Source: Saturnia japonica (lineage: Eukaryota > Arthropoda > Insecta > Lepidoptera > Saturniidae). Taken from it: a DNA stretch of 64,000 bases. The position numbers and the translations under genes are program-made. The stretch is from the NCBI GenBank assembly GCA_033032175.1, contig CM065318.1, forward strand, positions 17,918,001 through 17,982,000. The letters run 5' to 3'. The notes under the pieces were generated by a model. It was given only the letters and a program-made list of their open reading frames with translations. It searched no databases and was not told the DNA's origin. Every line of letters begins with the position of its first letter. The first letter of the stretch is position 1. Positions 46,791-57,697 of this stretch are shown here, piece after piece.

Positions 46791-46792
46791 TA

Positions 46793-47953
46793 GGTTCTTA
46801 CATATGAAATTTGTGTTTTGTCGTACTGACCACTTTGATCTGAAATATCTCCTCTTTGGTTAAGAATTCCAAATTCAAATTTATACATTCATTTAGCTGG
46901 TACATTTAAGGTTTGAGAACAGTTATTCATTTGTGTTTTCCTCATTATTTTTTTCTTTGGCGTCGCTTATTACCGCACAATGGAAAACATGAAATATCTG
47001 TATATTTTCGAGTACGAATTGTACCGTGGCATCAGTGCTGCAGAAACAGCTCGAAGGATTAACGATGTGTACGGCGCTGGTGTCGTAAAAGAAAGCACGG
47101 TACGTTTTTGGTTTCAACGGTTTTGTTCTGGATATTTCGACCTTCAGAACCAACCCTGTGGACGGCCGGAGACCAAAGTGGAAAATTAAGAATTAAAGGC
47201 TATTGTAGAAGCGGATCCATCACAAAGCACTTCAGAGATAGTTGCAGGCTTCGGGGTAAGTTATAAAACTGTATTAATCCACTTGAAGCAAAACGTGAAA
47301 GTAAAAAAAACTTGAACGATGGGTACACCATGAATTGAGTGAATCGAACTTACAAACACGCGTCGACTGCTGTATTACTTTGCTTTGTTCTAAACGAAAA
47401 TTGACTCAGAAAAAGTTACTTGTGAGTGTTTGGTGGACTAGCGCCAGTGTCGTTCACTACAGCTTTCTTAAATCTGGCCAAACGATTACGGCTGATATCT
47501 ATTGTCAGTAACTGCAAACCATGAAGGAGGAACTAGCTGCTAAACAACTAAGATTGGTCAATCACTCTAGGCCACTGCTGCTTCACGACAACGCAACACC
47601 AGACTCTGCACAACAAACAACCACTAAGTTAGGTGAGCTACAATTGGAATGTCTGCGATATCCACTGTACTCTCCAGACCTTGCTCCAACAGATTACCAT
47701 TTTTTCCAGAATTTGGACAACTTCTTACAAGGAAAAAAATTCAACTCCGATGCGGTAGTCCAAACCACCTTCAAAGAGTTTATTGATTCTCGCCCCCGTG
47801 ATTTTTTTAGTAAAGGAATCAATGAAGTACCTATGAGATGGCAAAAGTGCATAGATATCAACGGTGCATACTTTGATTAATTAAACATATTTGACAAAAA
47901 AAAAAGACTTTATATTCCTCCCGTATAAAACGCCAATTTCATATGTAAGGACC
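46793..47953 (+). mobile_element. mariner transposon, cecropia-like, with both terminal inverted repeats
   Basis: The left end GGTTCTTACATATGAAAT continues to TTGTGTTTTG and matches the inverted right end GGTCCTTACATATGAAAT then TGGCGTTTTA, giving inverted repeats of about 28-30 bp with few mismatches. TA flanks both sides (46791-46792 and 47954-47955), the expected mariner target duplication. At about 1161 bp it is shorter than the usual 1.3 kb because of an internal deletion in the transposase. The transposase ATG lies 187 bp from the end, as in intact mariners. It could still be mobilised in trans since both ends survive. Confidence 0.92.
46980..47880 (+). pseudogene. mariner transposase, broken
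   Basis: The ATG at 46980 opens the N-terminal DNA-binding region with two helix-turn-helix parts (YELYRGISAAETARRIND, then STVRFWFQRF and GRPETK). A TAA at 47187-47189 interrupts it, after which the frame continues ELKAIVEADPSQSTSEI to HLKQNVKV. An extra A in the run at 47303-47310 shifts the frame into ERWVHHELSE. A deletion near 47387 removes the segment that should carry the first catalytic Asp (the G/C-DEKW region). The rest is in one frame apart from a TAA at 47509-47511: KKLLVSVWW, LLHDNATP with the second Asp, and SPDLAPTDYHFF with the third, 34 residues later (the D34D spacing), to the natural end GAYFD. It is non-functional as it stands. Confidence 0.9.
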
Positions 47954-47959
47954 TAATAA

Positions 47960-50690
47960 TAATCAAGCATCAATTTTAAGAGGATATTATGCTTGCTATG
48001 ATTTTTATATGTAATAGAACCTGTATATATTTTGTGGGTGAAGTTAATTAAAGTGCAAAGTTTTACAGCATATTATTTAGCCTAATATTTTTTTTATTTA
48101 AAGTGGTTACTGAAAACATCAACTGTTGGCTATTGTAAACATTTTTATTTATTTGTGAAAAATATGTATGTACATATTTATGCCATGTTTAAGAAGAAAT
48201 CCGATTTGAAAAACTGGCATAATGGTTGATATTTGAGCTATTATTTTTATGAAGAAAAATAATAAAATGCTCGATTAGAATGTGTGTTTGGCTTACCTTT
48301 TATTTTCTTAATGTAATATTTAAAAAGAGGAAATTTGTATTATACTCTATTTAAAAATATTTTAAATAAGCGTTCTTTTAATTTGAAGAATATATTTAAA
48401 CAAAGTACTGTATGTAGACATAAAATAGGCTTGTTCTAAGCATCAAGATTATTAAATCGCATTATATTATAAAAGTATGAGTGTGTGTGTAATGTTTACA
48501 GATAATGCAACATTCGCGAGTGTTCAACTCCCGCGCACTATATTTGTTTGACAGTGTCTTTGCCTGCTGCCTTGCTTCTCTCGTGTTTCACGAAAATTGT
48601 ATGGTAATTTTAATGGTTGCAAGTAGAGTTGAGCCATTATGAATAAGACTATAATTGAGGTATATGCACTCAGTACTAATGTTGATTGGTAAACAAAAAA
48701 AAAAGCTCGTTCAGTAGTAAACGAAGTTCTTTAAAAGAACATGTATACCAAAGACCTAAAAAAGTTAGTTCGGTCGTAGTTAATAGTTACTAATCGAATG
48801 AAATTAGTAACAACTAATATTAATAACCTAACAATAATAATTACTAATGGATATAATTGAGATATCTTCACAATCGAATGATTACATTAGAATAATTAAT
48901 AATTACATTAGAATTATATCCATTTGCATTTCAGTTCGACCGTGCAGTTTTTATTAAGTTTAATGCTTGTATAATTTAACTATGTTTTCGTATTATTTTT
49001 AAGACTTTTCTTTCCTTTGTGACATGACTTAGTTATTAACATATCAGGTGTGTATCAGAAAACGAGACAATCCATTTCTGCAAACCGATTTTCTTAGGAT
49101 TTTAAGAATCGATACTGCACTGCAAACTGGAAGGGTACTGTGGTATCTATAGTTAGAAAAAACGGTGACATTCGAGACGTGTTTCCATATTAGCTTTTTG
49201 AGCTTCTTAACGTCACATTAGAAGTACCATTAGTTGAATACTCCTGAAAGTGGACGCTTCGATTTTAATTTATCCCCATGTATGCTGTGGTTTTTATTCA
49301 GTCCGGATCTAAAACATAGCTATATATTTTATCAACGTTCTACGCCTGTATTACTTCACAAAGCCATTCGGTTAATATTCGCAATTATTAGATAATATAA
49401 TACATAAATGACAACAGTCGCTTCTTCGCAAATGCCATATGTAATGCGTCACACGAACAAATGTTTAATGTTTTTTATAAGGAAACCCTACGACTTCCTT
49501 GTTGAGATTATTCACACATAACTGTTTGTTTACCTTTTTATTACACGTAATAACTATTATAATGGTATGTAATTTATGATTTGCAGTAGCAAAAAGCAAG
49601 CTCCTTATATAATGTTTTACTCTTTTTTCATCGTAGCACGGCAGAATGACAACCCAACCAGCAAAAATATGTAGTATAAATGTCGAAAGCACGTTCGTAT
49701 TTTTGCTAAATAATGTTATTAAAGTGGTAATAATACTTGAGTAGGATTGCTATCAATGTTTACCCAACGCGAAATGAGCGCAATTTATTCAGGCGTAAGT
49801 GCTGTAAAAGTGGAGTAACTGCTGAGTAAATAAGTTAGCCATTGCTATAAATATCGAGTAGTAGCAAAAAATATGCGTTAATAAGATTAATTTGTTAAAT
49901 AAAATTACCAGTTTACTATTACTCGGCAAGTTTGTTCTGTAAAAGCAGCCGTATTGCTTTTACTCGGCTCTTTAGATCTGTAACAATGAATAAATTGCTT
50001 TAACTTGCCTAATAATATGCTGTAAGAACTTAATAAACCGGCACGACAAAACGTCGAACACCAAAAAATTATCTATTGTTAATATTCAATATTTTAGTTT
50101 TTATAATTAAATTATATTCACTAACTATAAGATTTTGTAAGTTATACGCCTGTTGTAAATAACAAAGAAAGTCATGCGAGAATAACTTTACTGATGAAAC
50201 CAGATAAGCTAGTTAATATATATTTATGGGCCAACTTAATTCCTTAAATGTTTAAATAATAAATATTAATGAAATATAAAAAGTTTTCAAAGAAATGAAC
50301 TAGTTTCTTTAACATCTAATTTATACTAATTTAACTGTAATAAAGGCGTTTGGATTACATTTATAGCAAATGATACCGCCTCGCCATACATTTAGATTAA
50401 TGAACACTAACTTCTTAGTTAAACTCAACGTGTTCGTTACTCCTACACGTATAATTTTCGTGGCTAGCACTGTATTACAGAAAAAGGTACAGTGATATTA
50501 GCAATCATGCGGCGGTGACGCGGTGGCGGAGTGTCGGCAGCGCAGTGGTGGAGCCCGTCTACACTAGCCCTCATAGTACTTACGGCAAATATAAGATGCG
50601 AAATGAAGGCTACCGTAAAACCGTGGCTCCTGGGCCCAGAGAGAAAGAAAGACAGAGAAGAAAGAGATAATTAGGTTGAACAGCTCTTAA
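47960..50690. other. AT-rich non-coding stretch with a paired inverted repeat
   Basis: No gene. At 48846-48858 and 48912-48924 AATGGATATAATT occurs as a perfect 13-base inverted pair with a 53-base spacer. The spacer holds a direct repeat of ATTACATTAGAAT. The stretch 50510-50660 is GC- and purine-rich (GCGGCGGTGACGCGGTGGCG, then GAAAGAAAGACAGAGAAG) and may be flanking or LTR-proximal DNA of the gypsy scrap. Confidence 0.45.
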
Positions 50691-50734
50691 GAATACTCGC
50701 GGCAGAAATTTGTGTGGAGCTACATAATATCACT

Positions 50735-50900
50735 AAAGAATTGTAGCGACTTCTCTCGCCACAACTGACGCATCCTACACATAGCGATATCTCCGCAACA
50801 ACTGACATCCTACATCGCGATATATAAATTAACCGAACAATTGAGTATATATACAAGAACCCGACAACAACCGTTGGGCAGCAGCCTGCCAGACATAACA
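50735..50900 (-). repeat. Possible LTR portion with a 35-bp tandem duplication
   Basis: On the minus strand, TGTTATGTCTGGCAGGCTGC starts at 50900, directly after the end of the gypsy internal sequence and a purine-rich stretch, as an LTR start would be. A TATA-like TATATATACTC follows, and then two imperfect copies of a block with TATCGCGATGTAGGATG / TATCGCTATGTGTAGGATG and TCAGTTGTKGCGRGA. The second LTR boundary is not visible, so this is tentative. Confidence 0.4.
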
Positions 50901-50964
50901 CCCGTCTGGCCGGAGGGTCCTCGCTTTTCTATGGCGGATGAGGAACTTTAAACTCTGTTCCTCA
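50888..50964. repeat. Left copy of a 77-bp direct repeat flanking the integrase fragment
   Basis: Matches 51453-51529 at 71 of 77 positions by eye. Both copies contain the hairpin GAGGAAC / GTTCCTC with a 10-base loop. See the integrase entry. Confidence 0.85.
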
Positions 50965-51466
50965 CTTCCGCTAAAGTGGTGACCCCGACGTGATCTTGCC
51001 GGAGAAAAACATGTGAGCAAGAATTTAAATCACGTGGTATGTAAAATGGCGAGTTAGTATGCATTGATGTTGGTTTTGGGGTGAGTTTTGCCAAGTAACC
51101 GCAGAGGCGATTTGCGTATTGCGTGATGTCTGCTGCAGTGTAGTCATCTTTGGTTGACAAAAATTGACCGGGCAGACGGAGTGGCTCACCATAGACGAGC
51201 TCAACTGAAGATAGTAGAAGGTCAACCTTCCAGGAGCTGCGCATGCCGAGAAGTACCAGTGGAAGTGCTTCGGTCCACTGTGAAGAAGAGTTGCACATTA
51301 TAGCCGCCTTGAGCTGGCGGTGAAGACGCTCGATGATACCGTTAGCAGCTGGGTGGTATGCAGTGGTACGGAAATGGTGTGCACCGAGCAAGGTTGTTAT
51401 AGCCTTGAATAGGTGGCTCTCAAATTGCCGACCACGGTCTGTTGTTATAACCGCCAGACATAGCAC
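50948..51466 (-). pseudogene. Ty3/gypsy integrase fragment
   Basis: A 172-codon minus-strand frame carries the second half of an LTR-retrotransposon integrase core: [10 protein letters not shown] with a catalytic Asp, then [20 protein letters not shown] with the catalytic Glu, then [22 protein letters not shown] and [13 protein letters not shown]. The N-terminal zinc-binding part and the first Asp are missing, as are protease, reverse transcriptase and RNase H. The frame begins inside the right direct repeat, so the first residues are not integrase, and the last residues run into the left repeat. Ty3/gypsy integrases insert the cDNA copy of the element. This copy is a rearranged relic and cannot act. 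Confidence 0.85.
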
Positions 51467-51529
51467 CCGTCTGGTCGGAGGATCCTCCCTTTTCTAAGGC
51501 GGATGAGGAACTTTACACTCTGTTCCTCA
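51453..51529. repeat. Right copy of the 77-bp direct repeat
   Basis: Direct-orientation partner of 50888-50964. Immediately inside it (lower coordinates) the integrase frame begins at ATAACAACAGACCG on the minus strand, so the junction is a rearrangement point. Confidence 0.85.
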
Positions 51530-51715
51530 GAATAATGAATGTAACCTTCTTATTGGTGGAAGAATGTTCAGAAGCGAATAAGTAGGTTTTGAGATTATCT
51601 CCTACAAATATATGAACAAACTGTACTCTTATTATAATAATATTACATATTAGTATGATATCTCTACAGGGTACAGAGAAAACTTTTGGAAATGTTTTTG
51701 TACTTAGAGAAAACC
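51530..51715. other. Spacer
   Basis: AT-rich, nothing recognised. Confidence 0.5.
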
Positions 51716-51900
51716 GACTGGTGAAATAACTTTACCCTACAAAAGATCATAGAATGACCTTTAACTTGTGTTCCTGCGGCGATTAGGGTTGCCAGAGCTC
51801 CTAGAGGAAGGGGGTCTAGGTTGCCTTTGGTATTACAAGCATTCACAGGTTACCGTAACCGCTTACAATTGGGCGGGCTGTACACTTCTTTACGTTTGTA
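51716..51900 (+). repeat. Family G dispersed repeat
   Basis: TTGTGTTCCTGCGGCGATTA, GGTTGCCAGAGCTCCTAGAG, TTACCGTAACCGCTTACAAT and TGGGCGGGCTGTACACTTCT follow family G order. Confidence 0.65.
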
Positions 51901-53480
51901 AGTTTATCATGTAGAAAATTTCCATCCTTAAAAAGCAGAAGTCGTGAGGTTAAATTATTACAAATGGAATGTTTTAAAGTTAATTGAACGTTTTATAAAC
52001 TCGTTTGTACTTTACACGGGTGACATACTTGATGTAGTAAACTACTTCACTTTGGTTGTGATAAATATAATATAAACAAAGCATAATCACAAAACAATAA
52101 CGATTCCTGATTTAGTAATAATATTATTATATAGCGCTCGGTACAAATGGGAATTAAATTATTTATCTGTAAACGAGACCACAGCTGTGTAGTGACTCAG
52201 TATTTACAATAAAAACAATTAAAATATGTAGATATGATACTTCTCTGTGGTTTCATGAGTCCAAAGGTTGCGGCAGTACTGAATACTGCGATATTATTGT
52301 TGCAAAGTGCACTTTGTTTTTAAAGTCTATTCTAAATATTAAATAGAACGTATATTCTTTAAAAAATTTCGAAAAGATGATTTTCCAAAAATAGGTGATC
52401 TCTAGATTATGTTTTAGTAAAAGGGTAAAATTAAAATTGGTGTCAATAAAATTCTCATGAAATTGTATACAGTGTGCGTGGCTCAAGTCCCGGGAAATAA
52501 TTTTCGAGGAAAAAATTCATGCGATAATAATTCGCAGAACTTGTTATGTTTTAGATAAATCGGATATAAATAAAAATTGTTGCGTAAATGTAGATTATCC
52601 GCCATTTAGAGAGTTGATATTCCTTTTAATATTTTTAGTATAATATTATATCTATATAATTGCTTACAATATTACATTACAGTGTAAAAGTGCCCGTAAT
52701 TACTAGCCCGCAAATAGGTCAAAATACATGGTAACTAAACGCATTAGTCGAATAAAGATTTGATGCGTCGATGTAGAGTCTTTAATTAATGCACGAGTAT
52801 AAAAATAAAATAATCGGTATTTTTAATTATAGTAGCAAAATTGACATCTTTCAAATCAGCCCCAACGTATATCGTTGAAGCAACGCGATAGCAGAAAAGG
52901 CAAAGTATCTGCTTCGTAACTACACATTTAGATTTTGTTTGCTACATTATTGCTATCGCTTTACTATTTTTAAATACAAAATTAACAGCAGGATAATTTG
53001 AGTTGGTAACTTGACCAATGATATTATAAGTAAAAAGGACTCAGTATTTTATGATAATTACCTTCTGAAATGATTTACATAATCTATGCAATTTTATGAG
53101 TCCGTTTGATCGCGCCGAACTTGTTACATCCTTACAGAGAATAACACATTTAACCGCAATATTGAACTGCGGTCCTTATAACAAACAATTATTAAACAAT
53201 TATATATTATATAGCACAAGGATTTATTAGTACAATCTCAAGTCGTATGATTCAATTGTAATGCACATATGAATACAATAATTTAGTAATTCAGTGCCAG
53301 AGACGACACACCATCTTTTTAAAGTGAAAACTTTTATAGGATGGTTTGAATAGAAAGTAAATTCATGTAAGTTGTCATCGACATGGTCACGTGACGTGTT
53401 AACGATAATATTATATCTGTTCCTATTAGTATAACTTATTGCGTTGGACCAACTGTGAATGTGTATAAATATTTATATAT
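51901..53480. other. AT-rich non-coding stretch
   Basis: Nothing recognised. Confidence 0.5.
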
Positions 53481-53485
53481 ACACT

Positions 53486-53620
53486 AGCCGTTACCCGCCC
53501 GCTTTGCTGGGCGTATAATACGGTCGTATTCTTAAATCTAGATTTGAAATTTGGTACAAATATTTCTTTTACCACGTAGATACCAACTACAAAATATATA
53601 GACACTATCAATTTTAAATT
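53486..53620 (+). repeat. Family B dispersed repeat fragment
   Basis: Begins ACTAGCCGTTACCCGCCCGC and TTTGCTGGGCG, the GC-rich start of family B, and fades into AT-rich sequence. Confidence 0.55.
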
Positions 53621-54535
53621 AATTAGCTTCGAAAATCACCGACTAAGAAAGTTCATGATCCACTTTAATTAACAAAGTTCTCCTACTTTTTTGCTTCATT
53701 TTAAACGCTAAATTTTAATTCTCTGCGAATATCCTGTTGAGAGCTCATAGTTTCATTATTTATAAAAGAAATTCACATGAAATGTTGAACAATTATTGGA
53801 CCAGAAAATATTTTTTGACATAGATTTCCGCATCACCGTAGGGGTACTGTGTCGTATGATGGGTTCCCATTATTTAACATGGTGGGATCCCCAGGAGGCC
53901 TTCACCATGTGGACGGTAATAAGCAACCCATCTTTAAAAAGTTATTTTTGATATTGTTTATCTACCAAATAAATATTTCTTATCTTGAATATGCTACTTA
54001 CAATTTTTTTTGATAAAACATTATAATTGCATATTACCATCCATGTATGTAGCCTATCTCGCTATTCACAACAGTTAATGAGGAATAAATTATGTATTTT
54101 TTTCTACATTTAAATTATTATTATATTCATAATTATTGCATAATTTTTATTACGTAATGACGAGGTAGACTAAAAATTGTATATACACCTAAAGCTGTGA
54201 ATGCTCTTATATTTTTCTATCTTGGCAATGATTAAATCAATTACCTCGTAATAATCTTTGTTATTTTTTTGATGAAAATGGCAATGTTTTTGAAAAAAAA
54301 TTTTCTATAATAAATTCAAATAAAAAAAAAAAGATACATAGTTTTAGTTTTATCATAAACCTGTAGACTTACAAAATATCAATGATATAACCTACTTTAG
54401 TTCATAAATATCTTTAATCAATGAACATTAAATATAATAAAGAAGATGTAAAACTAATGCAATTATAGTAATCCAATTCAAATTGAATCACTATGTTGAA
54501 TTAGTATATCCTTATTATAAAAATAATTAAAATAT
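53621..54535. other. AT-rich stretch with an 8-bp inverted repeat
   Basis: No gene. ACATGGTG (53879 region) and CACCATGT (53905 region) form a perfect inverted pair around an 18-base GC-rich loop (GGATCCCCAGGAGGCCTT). It lies beyond the 3' side of the Helitron coding part; whether it belongs to that element is unknown. Confidence 0.45.
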
Positions 54536-54539
54536 AAAA

Positions 54540-55051
54540 TTAGATACTTAAAACTTCCTTATAAACGACGTTCTTAACTTTGTTATTTGCATGAAGAATA
54601 ACCAAGCTGTCAGGTGACCATGAGAGAAACAGTCATTCCTCAAATCCACTCCAGCCACTCTCAAACTTTGTCCTTGTGCCTTATTAATTGTCATGTCATA
54701 ACAGACTTTAATTGGGAATTGTATACGTTTGAGTTCAAAATGAAATCTGATGGAATTAGAGGAATTCTCAGAATGAATATATTTTCCTCCGTCATATTTT
54801 CCAGTGAAGATCGTGGCTTCAATAACGTTCTTGTGTAGAGCTTTCACCTGAAGTCTGGTACCATTGCATAGTTTTGGAGGGTTTAAATTTCGTAACATCA
54901 TAACTGGTGCACCAATTTTGAGGTTTAAAGTATGAGGTTGCATTCCTGGTGGATTGACAGTATGTAGAAACTCCGCAGGGTAATGGACTGCATCTTCTTG
55001 CTCCATTACTTGATCGATGTACCTGCCACCTGTCACCTGCTCCATTGGCAA
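54540..55051 (-). pseudogene. Helitron helicase, C-terminal part, with motif VI deleted
   Basis: The frame reads YIDQVMEQEDAVHYPAEFLH, GMQPHTLNLKIGAPVMMLRN, NPPKLCNGTRLQVKALHKNV, IEATIFTGK and FPIKVCYDMTINKAQGQSLR, all typical of Helitron helicases. At CFSHGHL (about 54612) the expected YVACSRVG-type motif VI is missing, and the protein resumes in another frame as SLVILHANNKVKNVVYKEVL and a natural stop at 54542-54540. The loss of motif VI, with its arginine, would abolish activity on its own. Confidence 0.85.
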
Positions 55052-55056
55052 CTTCT

Positions 55057-56063
55057 CTAGTAAAAATTATTAATGCTTTTGGCTTGATCGTTTGTTGGAG
55101 TAAGAATGGCTCTCTCCTTTAGCCATGCACAATAATTTACTCTAGCCTTGTTAATATCAGGATAAATTTTATTAGTTAGTGAGATTAAATCTATCACAGT
55201 ATCACAATGGATACTCGAAATATTTATTTTTCCTTGTTCTTCCGGAATTTTGCCATCTCCTATGTCAATCAATATTTTTGAAAACTCCTCTGCTCTTAAA
55301 TCGATTTGGAGATGAACACGCATATTAATAGTCAATGATAGGATTTTGACTGAAGGCCATAAAATTGATGACTTCAGACAGGCTTTTACTTCATCTGCTC
55401 GTGTTCCTCGTTGTACAACAGGCAACGTTTGTCTAAAGTTACCAGCCAAAAGAACAATTACTCCACCCATAAGTCGTTTACAATCTAAAATGTCCTGAAG
55501 CGTCCTATTCAGAGCTTCAATACCTTTTTTGTGAGCCGTAGCACATTCATCCCAAATAATAATCTTTGTTTCTCTGAGCACATGAGCCATATCACTCTGC
55601 TTAGAGATATTACAAAGCGGAGACTCGGAATAACCAAGATTTAAAGATAATTTAAATGCAGAGCGTGCTGTTTTACCTCCGTCAAACAAAGTCGCAGCTA
55701 TCCCTGAGGAAGCAACGGCTAATGCAATGTTTTTGACACTTCTGATTTTCGCGAGCAGCAAATTGATTAGAAACGTTTTTCCAGTGCCACCAGGAGCATC
55801 AAGAGAATATAATTGTCCAGAATCAGTATTGATCGCATTTAAAATTTCGTTGTAGATATTTTTCTGTTCTAAATTTAATTTAGGAACAATAACAGCAACA
55901 AAATTAGAAAATTAGTCAAATAGTTGGTATCATAAGCTAATTCACTAAGATATTGACGATTTGTAATAACAGATCCTTTCTCTCGTGATGGAGATAAGAG
56001 ATCAAATTCGGACAGTGTTTTTCCAGACATTGAGAGAACTACATCTTCAATAAGAATTAGGGC
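55057..56063 (-). pseudogene. Helitron helicase, N-terminal part (Pif1-like superfamily 1)
   Basis: The lead-in SMSGKTLSEFDLLSPSREKG and NRQYLSEL is at about 56040-55930. After a frame break near 55905 comes PKLNLEQKNIYNEILNA, then the Walker A motif GGTGKT (55791-55774), TARSAFKLSL, the Walker B motif IIIWDECAT (Asp71, Glu72 of the 234-codon open piece starting at 55761), GGVIVLLAGNFRQTLPVV (motif III, with Asn where most family members have Asp) and LTINMRV. The helicase unwinds DNA during rolling-circle transfer. The open piece stops at 55057 in the NNFY segment. Confidence 0.85.
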
Positions 56064-56800
56064 TTAGTTATAAATAAAATCTAGGATCAGCTCAATACTT
56101 CCACGTTCTTGTTCTACTTTTCTCTTAATATCTTCCGAAAAATAGTCCCGATACTTTTCCCATAATTTTAATGGGTCTGCAACATGGCAGAAAACTAACA
56201 TGATGGGAAACAGTTCACGGATTTTATAAGGAGAATTAGAGATGCAAGCTTCTTCTAGAGTGCGGTCCCAATGAGCATCATCTTCGAGCAAACTACGTGC
56301 TCTGCATGTGGCTTGAAATGTCGGCTGAACTACTCCTCCAACAGTTTTTAAAGTAAGGAATGATGTTGGACCCCGGACTTCATGTAAGAGAAGTCGAATA
56401 TAATAACACTCAGTATTTCCAGGATGGACAGTATAAACTCTACCTAAAGTTTGATCTTTTTTAACCCGGAACTTCTTTTCCTTTTTTTCTTCTAGACAAC
56501 AATTCCACACATAGTATGCCGGAACTTCAATGTACAGACGAGTTTTTGCAAAGTCATCAACTTGGCAAAGTTAAAAATATCCCATTAATATTGTTTTTGG
56601 AGGATTTTGTACTTTGGCAACAACATCATTTTTTGGAAAATAAATTCTCTCACCGTTCTCAAGATGCACAGCATAACTGAAGGAAATCTATCATGGATGT
56701 TGAAACGAAATATGCACCAGATTGCTTCAGAGCTACTAATATAACGTCCCGCCTAGTACTTTTTCACCTCATCTAAGTCTTCAACAGTAAATGATGCTTG
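56064..56800 (-). pseudogene. Helitron region between Rep and helicase
   Basis: After Rep, frames read ISSSEAIWCIFRFNIHDRFP, HLENGERIYFPKNDVV, then a 148-codon open piece (56510-56064). That piece has EKKFRVKKDQTLGRVYTVHP, CYYIRLLLHEVRGPTSFLTL, FQATCRARSLLEDDAHWDRT and IRELFPIMLVFC. This is the conserved linker found in animal Helitrons. Its function is not established. Several stops interrupt the part between 56510 and 56800. Confidence 0.8.
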
Positions 56801-56818
56801 ATCAGATCCTTTGTTAAT

Positions 56819-57685
56819 ATACTTACAAATTTATTTAATAGATTTAACAGAATTACAATATTCGACATTGATATGATCTTTGAAAGTACGACTCAAAACT
56901 GGATTGTATGGTACAACCCATCGATTATCAATGGTAACTCCATTAAGCATTAATTTTACTACAGAATCTCTTGGGGATCGTCTGCTATATTTCGGATAGC
57001 CGTCCTCGCCTGTTTCAGTTTCTTTCAAGAACACCTTAGGATATTTTTTAGTACACTTACCGTCTACCATACAGGGTGAATTTGTGTTGAAAGATCCACA
57101 GGAACCATGAATCATAGATGATTTAACAATATCATGAAGATCTGGATCTAAATTATGATCAGGTAACTCAGCACTTATAATTTGGTCAAAGCAGTCAGGT
57201 CTTATCTTATTTTCTAACCACAAAAGAACATGAACGTGAGGAAGTACACGTTTCTGCCACTCAATTGTGTACATGTGACATTTTACGTCACCGAAGATTC
57301 GACCTACTGTGAGGAGCGTCATCATATGTTTTACTTTCAAGTTGAAAACTCTCGCTACAATTTCATGTTTGTCGTAGGACTTTTGTTCTTGAAGCAGTAG
57401 TTCTGTTATTTTCGGCCATTTAGGGTTGCACGTAAATGTGATGAATAAATCTGGCCGACCATAATGGCGGACATACGTCATAGCATCTTGAGTTCGCTCA
57501 TGCATGTAACAGGGGCCACCAGTAAAAGAAGAAGGCAACACAAACATTTTACCGATCGCTGAGAGTTCTTCATCATTTTTTGTTAAATCATCTTTAAGAT
57601 AAACATATTCTTCACTTCGCAGCGTTTTATTGATTATTACGAATCCAGCAGAGTCTTTCAGTTTCAATTTTTGCATACATATCAA
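56819..57685 (-). pseudogene. Helitron Rep (HUH nuclease) domain with a stop at the first catalytic tyrosine
   Basis: The conserved protein enters this frame at KTLRSEEYVYLKDDL (about residue 20); residues 1-19 of the open frame are out of frame because of an extra T. FITFTCNPKWP (81-91) is Rep motif 1. LPHVHVLLWL has the HUH pair His150 and His152 that bind the metal. The conserved GSCGSFNTNSPCMVDGKCTK segment and VVPYNPVLSRTF follow. The open frame ends VKSIK-stop: the TAA at 56833-56831 stands where the first of two catalytic tyrosines (Y-x3-Y) belongs. The second Tyr codon is intact at 56821-56819, followed by INKGSDQ. Rep nicks and rejoins the strand during rolling-circle transposition; this copy cannot. 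Confidence 0.85.
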
Positions 57686-57697
57686 CTAAAAATTGAT

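Noticed and set aside
54614..54838. 74-codon plus-strand frame inside the Helitron
   Set aside because: Antisense shadow of the conserved helicase frame.
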